A stretch of DNA of 64,000 nucleotides from Neobacillus paridis (GTDB lineage: Bacteria; Bacillota; Bacilli; Bacillales; Cytobacillaceae): contig NZ_JAESWB010000181.1 of the NCBI RefSeq assembly GCF_016765675.1, positions 186,001 through 250,000 of the forward strand, given 5' to 3'. Positions 19,291 to 30,400 of this stretch are shown here, one piece after another (positions within the stretch are counted from its first letter, which is position 1; every line of letters starts with the position of its first letter). Made by a program: the position numbers and the translations under genes. The notes beneath the pieces are model-generated. The model saw nothing but the letters and a program-made list of their open reading frames with translations. It was not told where the DNA came from and made no database searches.

Positions 19291-20412
19291 ATGGATCAAA
19301 GGAATTTAGCTTTAGCGATTCAATTACGGCATGAATTACATGAACATCCAGAGCTCTCCAATGAAGAAGTATGGACAAAGCAACATTTATTAGAATTCTT
19401 GCAAACTCATACGAGCAACCTGAAAATTGTTGATAAAGGAAATTGGTTTTATGCTATTTATCAGGCTGGCAATAATAAACCGAATATTGCCTTCCGAGCT
19501 GATTTTGATGCCTTGCCGATGGATGAGGTCATTGATCTCCCATGGGCTTCAAAATTCCCGGGAAAGGCACATAAATGTGGACATGATGGTCACTCCGCTA
19601 CATTAGCAGGCTTTGCCTTGGAAGTCGACCAAAAAGGGGCTGACAAAAACATTTTCTTCCTATTCCAGCCTGCTGAAGAAGTCGGCAATGGCGCGGTTCA
19701 ATGTCTGTCGATGTTAAAAGACGAAAAGATTGAAGAAATTTATGGTTATCACAATATGAGTGGGATGCCATTCCAATCGGTAAATGTCCTTGATGGCAAT
19801 ATTCAATGTGCTTCCACCGGGATGATTATTAAATTTGAAGGGGCACCGGCTCATGCAAGCCAACCGGAAACGGGGATTAATCCTTCGTTTGCGATTGCGA
19901 AAATCATTGATGCGATTCCTGGATTGACGGAAAACAGGAAAGATTTATTACTTTGCACCATTGTCCAAATTAACGTTGGGGAAAGAGCATTCGGCATGTC
20001 TGCGTCCAAAGGGGAACTGCTGTTGACGATTCGGGCCTTATATGAAGCAGATTTGGAAGAACTCCGCGGCAGCTTGGAAAAACTGGCTCATGAGGAAGCT
20101 GCAAAAGCTGGTTTAAAAGTTAAGATTGAATATAGTGACTCATTCCCTGAAACGAAAAATGATAAGGAGTGCGTGGATAAGGTTCGTGCTGTTGCCAAAA
20201 AGAAGGGGATCGCCCTTTATGAAATGAAAGAAGCACTGCGGCCTTCCGAGGATTTTGGTCACTATGCTAAAGTAGCCAAAGCGGCCTTCTTTTTCGTCGG
20301 AAATGGGGAGGATTATCCTCATATTCACACATCTGAATATGATTTTCGTGATGAAAATATTGAAATCGCCTGTGAGGTATTTAAAGGAATTGCAGGTATT
20401 AGCGAGGACTAA
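19291..20412 (+). CDS. M20 family amidohydrolase (peptidase-like)
   Basis: A 373-residue member of the M20D/amidohydrolase group that removes acyl groups from amino acids or related amides. Metal-site motifs: RADFDALPMDE (69-79), CGHDGHS (96-102), QPAEEVGNGA with the catalytic glutamate pair (129-130), YHNMSG near 155 in place of the usual LHVxP-like motif, and a C-terminal HTSEYDFRDENI. Start ATG has AGGAG upstream. Single-gene unit closed by a strong terminator. Physiological substrate unknown. Confidence 0.85.
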   Translation: MDQRNLALAIQLRHELHEHPELSNEEVWTKQHLLEFLQTHTSNLKIVDKGNWFYAIYQAGNNKPNIAFRADFDALPMDEVIDLPWASKFPGKAHKCGHDGHSATLAGFALEVDQKGADKNIFFLFQPAEEVGNGAVQCLSMLKDEKIEEIYGYHNMSGMPFQSVNVLDGNIQCASTGMIIKFEGAPAHASQPETGINPSFAIAKIIDAIPGLTENRKDLLLCTIVQINVGERAFGMSASKGELLLTIRALYEADLEELRGSLEKLAHEEAAKAGLKVKIEYSDSFPETKNDKECVDKVRAVAKKKGIALYEMKEALRPSEDFGHYAKVAKAAFFFVGNGEDYPHIHTSEYDFRDENIEIACEVFKGIAGISED

Positions 20413-20446
20413 CCGGATCTCGATTAAGCGCCAAATTTTCGAAATC

Positions 20447-20497
20447 AAAAGGGGCTGTCCAAAGGTTAGGCGTAAAAACCTTTGGGCAGCCCCTCTA
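20447..20497. terminator. Bidirectional terminator between M20 gene and mqo
   Basis: 17-bp stem: GGGGCTGTCCAAAGGTT (20451-20467) with AACCTTTGGGCAGCCCC (20477-20493), between two convergent genes. Confidence 0.88.
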
Positions 20498-20501
20498 TTA
20501 T

Positions 20502-22025
20502 CTAAAAATTGGCCGTTACCTGTAACTGAACTTTTTCGCTCAGGCCAAGTGCCCGTGCGGTTGAAGTCTGAACCTCGTGGAAAAGTTCGGGATTTTCTGC
20601 CAGTGACAGGCCATAAGATGGAATCATTTCTTTTATTTTTGGTTCCCACTCACTTAGATGCTGCGGGAAGCATTTTTTAATCACTTGAAGCATAACGTGA
20701 ACGGCCGTAGAAGCACCTGGAGAGGCGCCGAGTAATGCCGCGACTGAACCATCAGCGGCACTGACAACTTCCGTGCCAAATTCAAGCGTTCCTCTGCCGC
20801 CGGCAACTGTATCTTTAATAACTTGTACACGTTGGCCGGCGACGACGATATCCCAATCTTCGCTTTTGGCATTCGGAATAAATTCCCGCAATTCTTCAAT
20901 CCGTTTTTCTTTCGATAACAAAAGCTGTTGAATCAAGTACTTTGTTAATGGAATGTTCTTTGCACCAGCTGCCAGCATCGTGATCACATTGTTCGGTTTT
21001 ACCGACCGGATTAAATCCATATTTGAACCGGTTTTTAAGAATTTAGGTGAGAACCCGGCAAACGGTCCAAATAGCAACGATTTTTTATTGTCGATATATC
21101 GTGTATCAAGGTGCGGCACAGACATTGGCGGAGCACCAACTGCAGCTTTTCCGTATACCTTTGCATGGTGCTTCTTGATAACTTCCGGATTGTTGCATAC
21201 GAGGAATAGTCCGCTTACCGGAAAACCGCCAATATGTTTGCTTTCAGGAATACCGGTTTTTTGCAGTAAATGCAAGGATCCGCCGCCGCCACCGATAAAG
21301 ACGAATTTGGCCGAATGGCGTTCAATGCTGCCAGTATCGATATTCCATACCTTCAATTCCCATGAACCGCTTTCAGTTCGTTTTATATCCTCAACTTGAT
21401 GTCTATAGTTAATATCTACGTTTTGATTCTTTAAGTGGTCAAACAAACACCGCGTTAAAGCTCCAAAGTTAACGTCAGTGCCAGAGTCGATTTTTGTAGC
21501 CGCGATAGGCTCCTTCGATGTGCGACCTTCCATAATAAGCGGAATCCACTCTTTTAATTTTTTCGGATCATCGGAAAACTCCATCCCTTGGAACAAAGGA
21601 TTGTTCGTTAGCGCTTGAAAACGTTTTTTCAAAAATGATACATTTTTTTCCCCTTGTACTAAACTCATATGAGGCAGCGGCATGATAAATTCGTGTGGAT
21701 CACGTATCAATTTGCTGTTTACAAGATAAGACCAAAACTGCCTGGAAACCTGAAACTGTTCATTGATTCGAATTGCTTTACTAATATCAATGGAACCATC
21801 CGGTTTTTCGACAGTGTAGTTTAGCTCGCATAATGCAGAATGCCCCGTTCCCGCATTGTTCCACTCGTTAGAGCTTTCCTCCCCAGGATTATCGAGCTTC
21901 TCAAACACAGTAATGTTCCAGTCCGGTACCAATTCCTTCAAGAGCGTCCCCAAGGTGGCACTCATGATTCCGGCACCAATTAAGATAACGTCTGTCTCAG
22001 TTTGTTTGCTACTCATTTTCCCCAT
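20502..22025 (-). CDS. mqo: Malate:quinone oxidoreductase
   Basis: FAD-dependent, membrane-associated enzyme oxidising malate to oxaloacetate with quinone. About 507 residues, the usual family length, with FAD-binding [10 protein letters not shown] (17-26), the early [23 protein letters not shown] (about 49-71), and [12 protein letters not shown] near 245. Translation could begin at 22025 or at the ATG at 22016; ribosome-site purines support either. Monocistronic and convergent with the M20 gene. Confidence 0.95.
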   Translation of the reverse strand: MGKMSSKQTETDVILIGAGIMSATLGTLLKELVPDWNITVFEKLDNPGEESSNEWNNAGTGHSALCELNYTVEKPDGSIDISKAIRINEQFQVSRQFWSYLVNSKLIRDPHEFIMPLPHMSLVQGEKNVSFLKKRFQALTNNPLFQGMEFSDDPKKLKEWIPLIMEGRTSKEPIAATKIDSGTDVNFGALTRCLFDHLKNQNVDINYRHQVEDIKRTESGSWELKVWNIDTGSIERHSAKFVFIGGGGGSLHLLQKTGIPESKHIGGFPVSGLFLVCNNPEVIKKHHAKVYGKAAVGAPPMSVPHLDTRYIDNKKSLLFGPFAGFSPKFLKTGSNMDLIRSVKPNNVITMLAAGAKNIPLTKYLIQQLLLSKEKRIEELREFIPNAKSEDWDIVVAGQRVQVIKDTVAGGRGTLEFGTEVVSAADGSVAALLGASPGASTAVHVMLQVIKKCFPQHLSEWEPKIKEMIPSYGLSLAENPELFHEVQTSTARALGLSEKVQLQVTANF

Positions 22026-22237
22026 CCTTATCCCCTAAGATTTGCAGAAAAGGTGCAGTTTCCCCCGGTTAGACGTCAAACATGCTAGAGCGCAACCTGG
22101 TCACGCATCTTTCCTGAATCATTTATAACCTTATTATAGTCTATCACTATTATTTATAGATTTGAAACATTTAATATAGTTAATAAGCTATTTATATGTT
22201 GAAAAAATAAGAGACCGCTGCAAGACTCAAACAAACA

Positions 22238-22281
22238 GAAAAACAAAGCTCAACCTATATTCTTCCATTGGTTGGGACTTT
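22238..22281 (-). terminator. Hairpin with T-run in the gap upstream of mqo
   Basis: On the minus strand AAAGTCCCAACC pairs with GGTTGAGCTTT and is followed by GTTTTTC. It lies about 220 bases upstream of mqo in a 500-bp gap otherwise without recognisable genes; it could be an attenuator of an mqo leader or a relic. Confidence 0.35.
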
Positions 22282-22532
22282 GTTCTAACATCATCTGTTT
22301 TAGTTGTTTTCAAAACCCTTATATGTATTATATAACAGTTCACAAATTTGTAAAATATTTTGTTGCATTTTTATAAAAATATGGTAGATTCTTCACATTT
22401 ATAACACATATTGAAAAATTATGCCTCCAATATTAAAACTCGCCAGAACTAACGCGGTACAAATCCCCCTTTGACCACAAAAACATATAAATAAATGAAC
22501 GTCTGATATTGCAATGGAAAGGAGGAAAAGGT

Positions 22533-22976
22533 ATGCCAAACGGGATGTATCAAGTTGAGGTGGATTTACCGATTCAAAAGGTTTGGGAGTTTGTTAAGGA
22601 TATGGATAACTGGGCGCCGCTTATACCAGGATATATTCAACATCGGAGATACACGAACCGTCAGTCCAGTTGGGAATTTAATAGTATTATTGGATTTATT
22701 AAGAAAAGAATCAGTCTGATGGTAACGATAAAAGAATGGGTGGAACCGACAAAGGTTAGCTTCAATTTAAAAGGCATCAATGAGAAATTCACAGGTGAGG
22801 GATTTTTCTTGGCAGAAGCAACTGCTCCTAACAAAACAAGAATAACGGGCCTGCTTGAAATCACTGCCAGTGGACCAATGGGGCCACTGGTCAATCAGGC
22901 ATTAAAGTCGTATCTTCCTAAAGTAACGGAAGAATTTGTTACCGCCATCGCTACCAGATTAACAGAGATGAACTGA
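22533..22976 (+). CDS. SRPBCC/CoxG-like START-fold protein
   Basis: 147 residues with the pattern of the polyketide cyclase/CoxG group: IQKVWEFVKDMDNWAPLIPGY near the N-terminus and a long amphipathic C-terminal helix (LVNQALKSYLPKVTEEFVTAIATRL). These small hydrophobic-cavity proteins bind lipids or cofactors; function here unknown. ATG at 22533 is chosen because AAGGAGG lies 7 bases upstream. Confidence 0.75.
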   Translation: MPNGMYQVEVDLPIQKVWEFVKDMDNWAPLIPGYIQHRRYTNRQSSWEFNSIIGFIKKRISLMVTIKEWVEPTKVSFNLKGINEKFTGEGFFLAEATAPNKTRITGLLEITASGPMGPLVNQALKSYLPKVTEEFVTAIATRLTEMN

Positions 22977-23009
22977 AAATAATTTATAATCTTAAGTCCA
23001 CTCACCAAA

Positions 23010-23057
23010 AAGGGGCCAGTTCACTTTTACCTTAACGTATGAAGGAACTGACCCTTC
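23010..23057. terminator. Bidirectional terminator between SRPBCC gene and ywbG
   Basis: GGGGCCAGTTC pairs with GAACTGACCCTT over a loop of about 20 bases. Confidence 0.7.
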
Positions 23058-23089
23058 CCATCTGCCATCAACTTCTTCATGGAGCTGCA

Positions 23090-23770
23090 TCAGCTTAGTA
23101 AGTAAGGAATCAGCAGCACACCCCAAACCAAGGTGATACAAGCGGCAAAAATCATCGCTAAGGAAGAGAATGTTGCCTCTTGTTTTCCGTATTCCATCGC
23201 CTTATTGGTACCGACACCGTGTGCTCCCATCCCCAAGGCGAGACCTCTGGCAATCGGGGTTTTAATGGACAGCCATTTGAGAACACTTGGGCCAACAACA
23301 CCACCAATGACACCGGTTATAATCACAAAAACAGTCGTCAGGGTTGGCAAGCCGCCAATTTCCTTTGACACCTCAATTGCGATCGGAGTCGTAATCGACC
23401 GTGGCAGGATGGAGATAATAAAATCATATTTTAAATGAATCAATTTTGATAACAGCAATGTTGTAAAAATCGCTACAAGTGTTCCAGCAGTAATGCTGAC
23501 AATGATGGTGCCAATATATTTTTTTACAATTGGCAGGTTCTTATATATAGGCACGGCAAAAGCTACCGTGGCAGGGCCAAGCATATGTGACAGCCATTTC
23601 GAATCCTGTAAGTACTGATTAGCTGAGACATGTGTGATGGAAATAAGTACAATCAATAGAATCGGCGCCAACAATAATGGATGAAAAAAAGGAATGGCTA
23701 TTTTTCCATAGGTTTTTTTGGCAAATATATAAATGATATATGTCGCTAACGTAAATACAACCATCATCAA
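23090..23770 (-). CDS. ywbG: LrgB/CidB family membrane protein
   Basis: 226 residues, about seven hydrophobic segments, with the LrgB signatures PRSITTPIAIEVSKEIGGLP (about 138-157) and ARGLALGMGAHGVGTNKAMEYG (about 178-199). CidB/LrgB partners of holin-like CidA/LrgA influence murein hydrolase activity and overflow-metabolite export. Its start overlaps the end of the CidA-like gene by 4 bases. Confidence 0.88.
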   Translation of the reverse strand: MMMVVFTLATYIIYIFAKKTYGKIAIPFFHPLLLAPILLIVLISITHVSANQYLQDSKWLSHMLGPATVAFAVPIYKNLPIVKKYIGTIIVSITAGTLVAIFTTLLLSKLIHLKYDFIISILPRSITTPIAIEVSKEIGGLPTLTTVFVIITGVIGGVVGPSVLKWLSIKTPIARGLALGMGAHGVGTNKAMEYGKQEATFSSLAMIFAACITLVWGVLLIPYLLS

Positions 23771-24138
23771 TGCTGTTCACTACTCCTCTTCCTGGCCGTA
23801 ATTTTTTCAGCAGTCAGGGCAGTCATCCCCATTACAATCATGGTACTAACAGCAATCAGTACAACAATTTCTACTCCCTGCATACTGATGATTTGCTGGT
23901 AATTGACAATTCCCACTGCTGAAGGAATAAAAAATAGCAGTAATTCTGCCATTAACCAAGTTGCCCCTTGTTCCACCCATTCGATTTTTATGATATGACA
24001 GCTTAGAGCGAGAAACAGCAGACCTAACCCGAACATGGAGGCGGGGATTGGCAGGGGTATGACTTGTTTTAATACCACACCCAAAAAGAGAAAAACATGT
24101 AAAAATAATACTTGTATAATAATGATTCCTAGTTTCAA
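23767..24138 (-). CDS. ywbH: CidA/LrgA family holin-like protein
   Basis: 123 residues, four hydrophobic segments, with the CidA motif IPLPIPASMFGLGLLFLAL (about 28-46) and FFIPSAVGIVNY (about 69-80). Probably starts at the TTG at 24138. Forms a coupled unit with the LrgB-like gene. B. subtilis YwbH is the closest named relative suggested by order and regulator. Confidence 0.87.
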   Translation of the reverse strand: MKLGIIIIQVLFLHVFLFLGVVLKQVIPLPIPASMFGLGLLFLALSCHIIKIEWVEQGATWLMAELLLFFIPSAVGIVNYQQIISMQGVEIVVLIAVSTMIVMGMTALTAEKITARKRSSEQH

Positions 24139-24258
24139 TGTAAGATAACCTTCCTTTATGTGTAAGTTTCCATAGCTGTATATGAACTAAGAGTCAATAT
24201 TACGACGTTTTCCGCCATTCGTAAAATACATATTAAGAATATGTTTCATAACTTTGAA

Positions 24259-25140
24259 TTATAATCTTTCGTTTAAAATGAATTCAATAAATGTCCTGCC
24301 TGCATTGGAAAGATAGCGTCCCTTTTTGGTAATGACAGCGAGCCGCCACATGACGGTTGGTTTCAGGCTGAGAATTTCAATGTCCTTGGCCAACAGCCGC
24401 TCACAGATGGACTGCGGCAAAATCGTTAATCCCAAATTGGCAGCAACCATCTCTGACATCAAATCCCACTGGGAGCTTTTAAACAGGATGTTGGGTTCAA
24501 ATCCAGCAATAATAAAAAAGTGATTGCGAATTATTTCGTTTAAGGCAAATTCCTCATGATAAAAAATAAATTCCTCATCCTTTAAGTCCTTTATATTTAC
24601 TTCCTGACGTGTCGCTAACGGATGGCTCTGATGGACAATCAGCTTCATTTCCTCCTCGACAATGGGGTAGACATTAAAGATCTGCTCATCTAGAGGCAGT
24701 ACGGCCACACCAAGCTCAAATTCACCTTCTTCGACACTCTTCACCACCCTGGCCCCACCATATTCGGTAATATCCATTTTAATATTGGGGTATGCCCGGT
24801 GAAATTTCGCCATAACCTGTGGGAAAAATAAGCTTCCAATAAAGGGTGGTAATCCAATGTTTAACTGTCCTATAGAGAGATTCGTCAAATCACTGAGGGT
24901 TAATTGCATTTCATCTACCAGTGCCGTCATTTTTTGGGCATATTCCAATACCACATTTCCAGCATCCGTTAAATGGCTTGTTTTATTGGAACGGATCATT
25001 AAATTTGTCCCCAATTCGTTTTCCAATGACATAATCGACTTACTCAAAGCCGGTTGAGAAATATGCAAATGTTCCGCTGCTTTGGTAATGCTGTTATGCT
25101 TGGCCACCTCAATAAAATACATTAGTTGTCTTAGTTCCAA
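24259..25140 (-). CDS. ywbI: LysR family regulator, CidR/YwbI type
   Basis: 293 residues. N-terminal LysR helix-turn-helix (ELRQLMYFIEVAKHNSITKAAEHLHISQPALSKSI) and a C-terminal co-inducer domain. The likely start is the TTG at 25140: GGAGGGA lies 6 bases upstream, and the protein then begins directly with LELRQL as in relatives. It precedes the cidAB-like pair by 120 bases on the same strand, matching the CidR-CidA-CidB pairing known from Bacillus and Staphylococcus, where CidR responds to acetate/overflow metabolism. Confidence 0.82.
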   Translation of the reverse strand: MELRQLMYFIEVAKHNSITKAAEHLHISQPALSKSIMSLENELGTNLMIRSNKTSHLTDAGNVVLEYAQKMTALVDEMQLTLSDLTNLSIGQLNIGLPPFIGSLFFPQVMAKFHRAYPNIKMDITEYGGARVVKSVEEGEFELGVAVLPLDEQIFNVYPIVEEEMKLIVHQSHPLATRQEVNIKDLKDEEFIFYHEEFALNEIIRNHFFIIAGFEPNILFKSSQWDLMSEMVAANLGLTILPQSICERLLAKDIEILSLKPTVMWRLAVITKKGRYLSNAGRTFIEFILNERL

Positions 25141-25400
25141 TGCAGATCCCTCCTGGTGTTTATCAATCATTCCTGGATTCATAATCTATGGTGTACCAAA
25201 ATATAAAGCTTAAATCAATAGGAAGTGCCTGCACCACCTAATTGTTTAGAAGAATTTCTTAAAATAACAGACAGTGTCAGGCACTTATATTTTTGGGGTT
25301 AGTGAAAGCCTCAGTAAGAAATGTAGGATATTGATCGCTAGTTTGTGTCACCAAGCCGCCCCATGCGCTCTTTTTCCCTTCCACTCTCTGGTTTGCAGAG

Positions 25401-25443
25401 AAAAAAAGTGCAGCGGATCGCCAAAACCCCACTGCACTTTCTT
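25401..25443. terminator. Bidirectional terminator after the APC fragment
   Basis: AAAGTGCAG (25405-25413) with CTGCACTTT (25432-25440), A run before and T/C run after. Confidence 0.7.
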
Positions 25444-25468
25444 AAACAAAATATCCCATAAATCTCTT

Positions 25469-25936
25469 TTACAAACCCTCCATAATGGGCGGGGCTTTTT
25501 TCAATACCTTCGTGCTGATGAGTGAATAAATCAATCCAATTGCCAGCCACGCAAAGCCTGTTGTTAAGGTGATTCCGGAAAGATGGATAAACAAATAAAA
25601 ACAAATGATAAACCCTAGGGCCGGAATTAGGAAATAGCGAATGAACTTTTTCTCCTTTTTACGGAAGTAATAATAAACGATGACAGACAGGTTGACGAAC
25701 ATAAAGCCGGTTAATCCGCCAAAATTCATTAATTCGGCAACAAGGGAAATCTGAAGCGATAGTGCCCCGACAACACTTATCGTACATATCAACAAAATAT
25801 TAAGAACTGGCGTTTTAAACTTTGGATGTAAATAGGTAAAAAACATCTTCGGCAGAACTTCATCACGGCCCATGCTGAACATCAGACGAGAGGCACTAGC
25901 TTGTCCGGTAATTCCCGGTGCCATATCCATACTCCT
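25469..25936 (-). pseudogene. Truncated APC amino acid/polyamine permease (C-terminal part)
   Basis: About 153 residues beginning APGITGQASASRLMFSMGRDEVLPK, followed by FFTYLHPKFKTP and four hydrophobic segments. This is the C-terminal 40 percent of a PuuP/PlaP-like APC permease; the first 280 or so residues are missing. The reading frame is intact to a natural stop and ends at a proper terminator, so the loss is a clean 5' deletion. The junction (about 25931-25948) is 16 bases from the stop of the next gene and contains GGCACCTGGT. A short product could still be made (AGGAG before the ATG at 25930) but is unlikely to transport. Confidence 0.78.
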
Positions 25937-25951
25937 ATGGCACCTGGTATA

Positions 25952-27106
25952 TTATGATGATTTTCGATCAAACACAAGGACATAGGTTTTTCGGTCATCG
26001 TCACTATATTTGACTACCACCGAAACAACTGTTTTGTTATCGGCTTCTAACTGAATGGTTTTTTTCGTGTCTCCTTCGATTTTTATCGTTGAACTGCTAT
26101 ATGCTGCCACAGGGGAAATGGTGACTTTCTTTGTTCCTTTCGTGACAGCAATATGGTAAGTAAATTCGTCCTTTACAAAAGAGCTATCCCACGTGCCTGT
26201 AGAAACGCTGAGAGAGAACAGCATCGCCTTAGTTGTTTTTTGTTCGGTACTGGTTGTGGTCTGTTCGGTTGTACCTGTTGTCGTTTTCTGTCCTGAAACA
26301 GCTTGGGAACCTTTTTGATTGTTTGCTATGCCTGTACCGGACGAAGAACCGGCGGCAGGTTTCTTAGTTGCCCCCGTGCCTGGGTTTGATTTTGCCGGTG
26401 ACGGATCATTACTCGCCGATCGTTTGACATGTAAGGTATAGGTTTTCGTTTTTCCGTTTTCTGCAGTAACGGTAATGCGGATATCGCTTTCGCCGGCAGG
26501 AATATCCACCGTAATACCATTGTTTGAAACTGACTTGTTGTTGACTTTAATGGTTGATGTTGTCACGGCGGCGGTCGGAACTAGTTTCAACTTCGTTTTG
26601 TCCTTCAACCCTTCAATATTATAACTTGTAATACTGGAAGAAAAACTAGGGGACAGCACCCCATTTGATAGTCTGATGTGTTTCAGCAAGTTATTTCCAT
26701 TTTGTTTTCTGGTAACGGTAAGCTTATAAGTACCAGAGGCACCCGTGCCGTCTTGGACGGTGATGATGAAAATATTTTCCCCCGTTTTTAGTGAATAAGT
26801 GCCATAAGTACCATTTCCCACAGGCTTCCCATTAACGGTAATTTGAGAGCCCGAATGATTGCTTTTTAAAAGCAAATTTATCTCCTGAACCTCATTATCC
26901 ACCGTAACAGAGTACGCCTTTACATCGGGGGAGAACGCCTGATCAAGCTGTAGTCCTTTCATTTCTAGCTTTGACAGCAGATTTTCCTCCAGTGCAGTTT
27001 GGACCTTTGTTTGACTTTCCGCATAAGTATGTGGGATGTAACTAACCGTTCCTAATCCGATCACCGAGGCAGCAAGTAAAATCTTTAATTTTCTCGGGTT
27101 TACCAT
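25952..27106 (-). CDS. Secreted protein with three cadherin-like beta-sandwich domains
   Basis: 384 residues: signal peptide 1-29 (KLKILLAASVIGLGTVSYIPHTYA), two adjacent cadherin-like beta-sandwich domains (PF12733 type; about 45-135 and 138-228, each with LxxLxxxxGxLxPxFxxxxxxYxv), a Ser/Thr/Lys-rich low-complexity linker (about 230-292), and a third domain (293-384, ending YVLVFDRKSS). No LPXTG, S-layer or membrane anchor is visible. Probably an extracellular adhesion or wall-associated protein; no enzyme domain. Start ATG has GGAGG upstream. Confidence 0.75.
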   Translation of the reverse strand: MVNPRKLKILLAASVIGLGTVSYIPHTYAESQTKVQTALEENLLSKLEMKGLQLDQAFSPDVKAYSVTVDNEVQEINLLLKSNHSGSQITVNGKPVGNGTYGTYSLKTGENIFIITVQDGTGASGTYKLTVTRKQNGNNLLKHIRLSNGVLSPSFSSSITSYNIEGLKDKTKLKLVPTAAVTTSTIKVNNKSVSNNGITVDIPAGESDIRITVTAENGKTKTYTLHVKRSASNDPSPAKSNPGTGATKKPAAGSSSGTGIANNQKGSQAVSGQKTTTGTTEQTTTSTEQKTTKAMLFSLSVSTGTWDSSFVKDEFTYHIAVTKGTKKVTISPVAAYSSSTIKIEGDTKKTIQLEADNKTVVSVVVKYSDDDRKTYVLVFDRKSS

Positions 27107-27225
27107 CAGCTAATCCTCCAATCAACTATTTATCTCAATCGTACATGTTGGATTAACTTTACCATTCCAAGCTTAACAAATTCTTAATTTTTGTCCGATA
27201 AAGTTAGCCATGGTATTATGGAACA

Positions 27226-27257
27226 CAAAAAGTGGGGGATGAAAGAACCCCCACTCA
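27226..27257. terminator. Hairpin downstream of ywqA (AGTGGGGGATGAA type)
   Basis: GTGGGGG/CCCCCAC stem with loop ATGAAAGAA; followed by TTTTTG on the minus strand, so it can terminate ywqA. The same sequence with few changes lies upstream of ywqA at 30970-30995, so it may instead be a dispersed palindromic element. The rest of the 27107-27425 gap shows nothing else. Confidence 0.6.
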
Positions 27258-27425
27258 AAGAACAGGGCCTGGCACGCACCGAAAAATGCCGATAGATTCA
27301 ACAAACTTCGGAGAGGGACAGTGGAATTGCACCCTTTGGAAAAATCCAAATTTATAAATGAGCCGAAAACGCTCGTGACTTTTGAGGGATTCAGCATGTC
27401 TTGGGGATCTATAGTGCAAATAGAT

Positions 27426-30400
27426 CTATATATTCAAGATCTCCCGTATATCCTCTTCCGTAATTCTCGACAGGGCCTGATCACCTGGTTCCATGACGGT
27501 TTCAATAAGTTCTTTCTTCCGCTCTTGGAGTTCATACATTTTTTCCTCAATGGTGCCCTTTGTAATTAAGCGAATGACTTGGACAACATTCTTTTGTCCC
27601 ATTCGATGGGCGCGTCCCGCAGCCTGTTCTTCGACAGCCGGGTTCCACCAAAGATCATACAAAATAACCGTATCCGCTCCCGTCAAGTTCAGTCCTGTGT
27701 TTCCAGCCTTCAAGGAGATAAGAAAGATGTCCACTTCCCCATTATTAAACCGTTCAACCAATTGAACCCGTTCCTTTGAACCGGTTTGTCCGTCTAGGTA
27801 AAAGAAGGTAATGCCGGCCGTTTCCAATGATTCACGAATGATCTGCAACATACTCGTAAATTGCGAGAAAATCAGTAATCTCCTACCATTTTCAAGAGCA
27901 TTTACAACAAGGTCCATGAGTTGTTGGAGCTTGCCTGAGTCTCCTTTATAATTTTCTAAAAATAATGAAGGATGGCAGCATAATTGACGGAGTCTTGTTA
28001 ACCCGGCAAGAATTTTCATTCGGCTTTTTTGAAAACCTTCTCCCTGAAGCGAATCTGCCGTTTCTGTTTTAATTTTCTCCAAATAGGCCAGATACAGCTC
28101 TTTTTGTTGTTTCGTAAGGTCGGAAACATGGACTGTTTCAATTTTATCCGGCAATTCCTTTAATACATCCCTTTTTACCCTTCGCAGTAAAAATGGCTTA
28201 ATCATTTTTGCTACCTTTTCCGTCGGCAGCTGGCGAAAAGCCTTTTGGTTCGGAAAGAAATCCGGCATAATCGTTTGAAAAATCGACCAAAGCTCATCAA
28301 TGGAATTTTCAATCGGCGTCCCGCTAAGCGCGAACCGGGTAGCTGCCTGAATATCCCGTACAGCCTTCGCTGTTTTGGTTGCATGATTTTTAATCGCCTG
28401 TGCTTCATCTAAGATCAACATGCGGAAGGCATGCTGCCGATAATAGTCACTGTCTTGACGCAGCGTTGGATAGGAGGTGATCCAAATATCGGGAGGGGTG
28501 GCACACTGCAGCATATCCGACCGTTCCCCTGGAGACCCAATCAAAACTTCCGCTCGTAAGGACGGTGCAAATTTCTCCAGTTCATTTTTCCAATTATAGA
28601 CCAGTGAAGCAGGCGCCACAATAAGCGATGGCTGATGATCCTCCTGTTTCTCTTGATCTGCTGCTAACAATGCGATGGCCTGCAGCGTTTTACCCAAGCC
28701 CATATCATCCGCCAAAATCCCGCCAAATCCGTAATATTGCAAAGTCCGCAGCCATTGATAGCCGTAGTTTTGATAATCCCTCAGCTCAGCCTGCAATGAA
28801 GCGGGAACCTCAAAGTCCAGTTCCTCCGGATTTTTTAGGCGGGTAAGCAATTGCCGAAATAATTTTCCAAATTTCGCCTTACTCCCTTTTTTTCCTGCAA
28901 CCAGTTCTTCCAGTTCCATCCCTCTATAAAGCGGCAGCCGGAAGGACTCTTGATTCAACTGCGCCGGCTTAATATGGAAATCATGCAGGATGTTCCGGAT
29001 GGGTTGGAATTCCTCTGATTCAAGTGGCACAAATGCACCGTTAGGCAGGCGGTAGTATTTCTTTTTTTCAATGGCAGACAAAAGGATCTGCTCAATATCC
29101 GCCTGCTCAATCCCATCCATTACAAAGCTGACGTCCAGCCAATTACCGGAAGAATCCACATCGACATGAGTCACAGGGCTCCGCTGTTCTGGAAGGATAA
29201 GGGATTTAACTTGTTTCGTTAAGAAAATATCTGCCATCTCCTCTAATCTTGGAAGGATTTCATATAAAAATTCAAAAATTTCCGCTTCCCCTTCCAAGTA
29301 AAGTAGCTGCCCATTCGACTTCAGCTGAGTCGATTCGAGGACATTCATAATCATTTGTTCCTTTTCACTGTCCCTCATTAAGATGGCATCCATCTCTGGC
29401 TTTACAGGCTGGTGCAAAAAGGGATTGATCATGTGGTCACCGTAATGGTACTCCAGCGTCACGTGCAGGAGATCATCGATACAGTCCACATATACCTTAG
29501 CTTTTAGTGGGAACTTCATTATTTTCGTTGAGATACTATCCGCAATCTCAAGTCGCCCCACCTCATTCAACACAGGACCGGCGTAAGAAAGAAGCGGCAC
29601 AATCTGCTCCTGACTAATGGGGATAACAGGGGTACTCGCCAGCTGGACAAGTTTCTTTACTTCTTTGACAAACGTTTGTTGTATCGCTGTGAGTTTATAA
29701 AGCGTATTGTCCTTCACCACATAACCATACAGATCAAGGTAATCAACAAACCCAAATTCAGAAACATCTAATTGAAAGGCTGCTTTGCTGCCTTTATCCA
29801 GTTGCATGGAAAAAGGAAGTTCATGTATATGGAAGTTCAACTGATGATAAACATTGTCCCTACTTTGAAATGTGATCGGCCTTGCCGCAAGCTTTTCTAC
29901 TAGCTGGTCCGCGAGCAAGGGAGAAATCGTTATCGCTCGTACATCTGAAGTCGTACCGTAAGCATAGGGAGATTGCAGGCTTCGGTACATTTCTTCATAT
30001 TTAATCGTCTCCTGCAGCAGGTCAATGATTTCCTGATCGCTATCAGTAAACGTATATTCAGTCGGGTCGTAGGAAAAAGTTTTCGTGAACGGATACTGAT
30101 TTTTCAACTTGATAGCCCGGAGAAAATCCACGATATTTTTCACCACATACGTTCGCTTATGGCCTACCTTCATTTCTAACGAGAGAACGGTGTGTTGATA
30201 CGTTTGTTTGACTTTACAAATCCACTCCACCAACAATAGCTGCTTTTCTGTCAAATCACCTTGGTAGATATTTTCCTGCTGGTTTGACAGCACAGCAATA
30301 AATTGATTGGTGAGCTGCTTTACATAAATGGATTGCCTTTCCTGCTGTTGTCTGGCATACTCCTCTTGCATCCTCTCCCGCTCTTCTAGAATGGCTTGAA

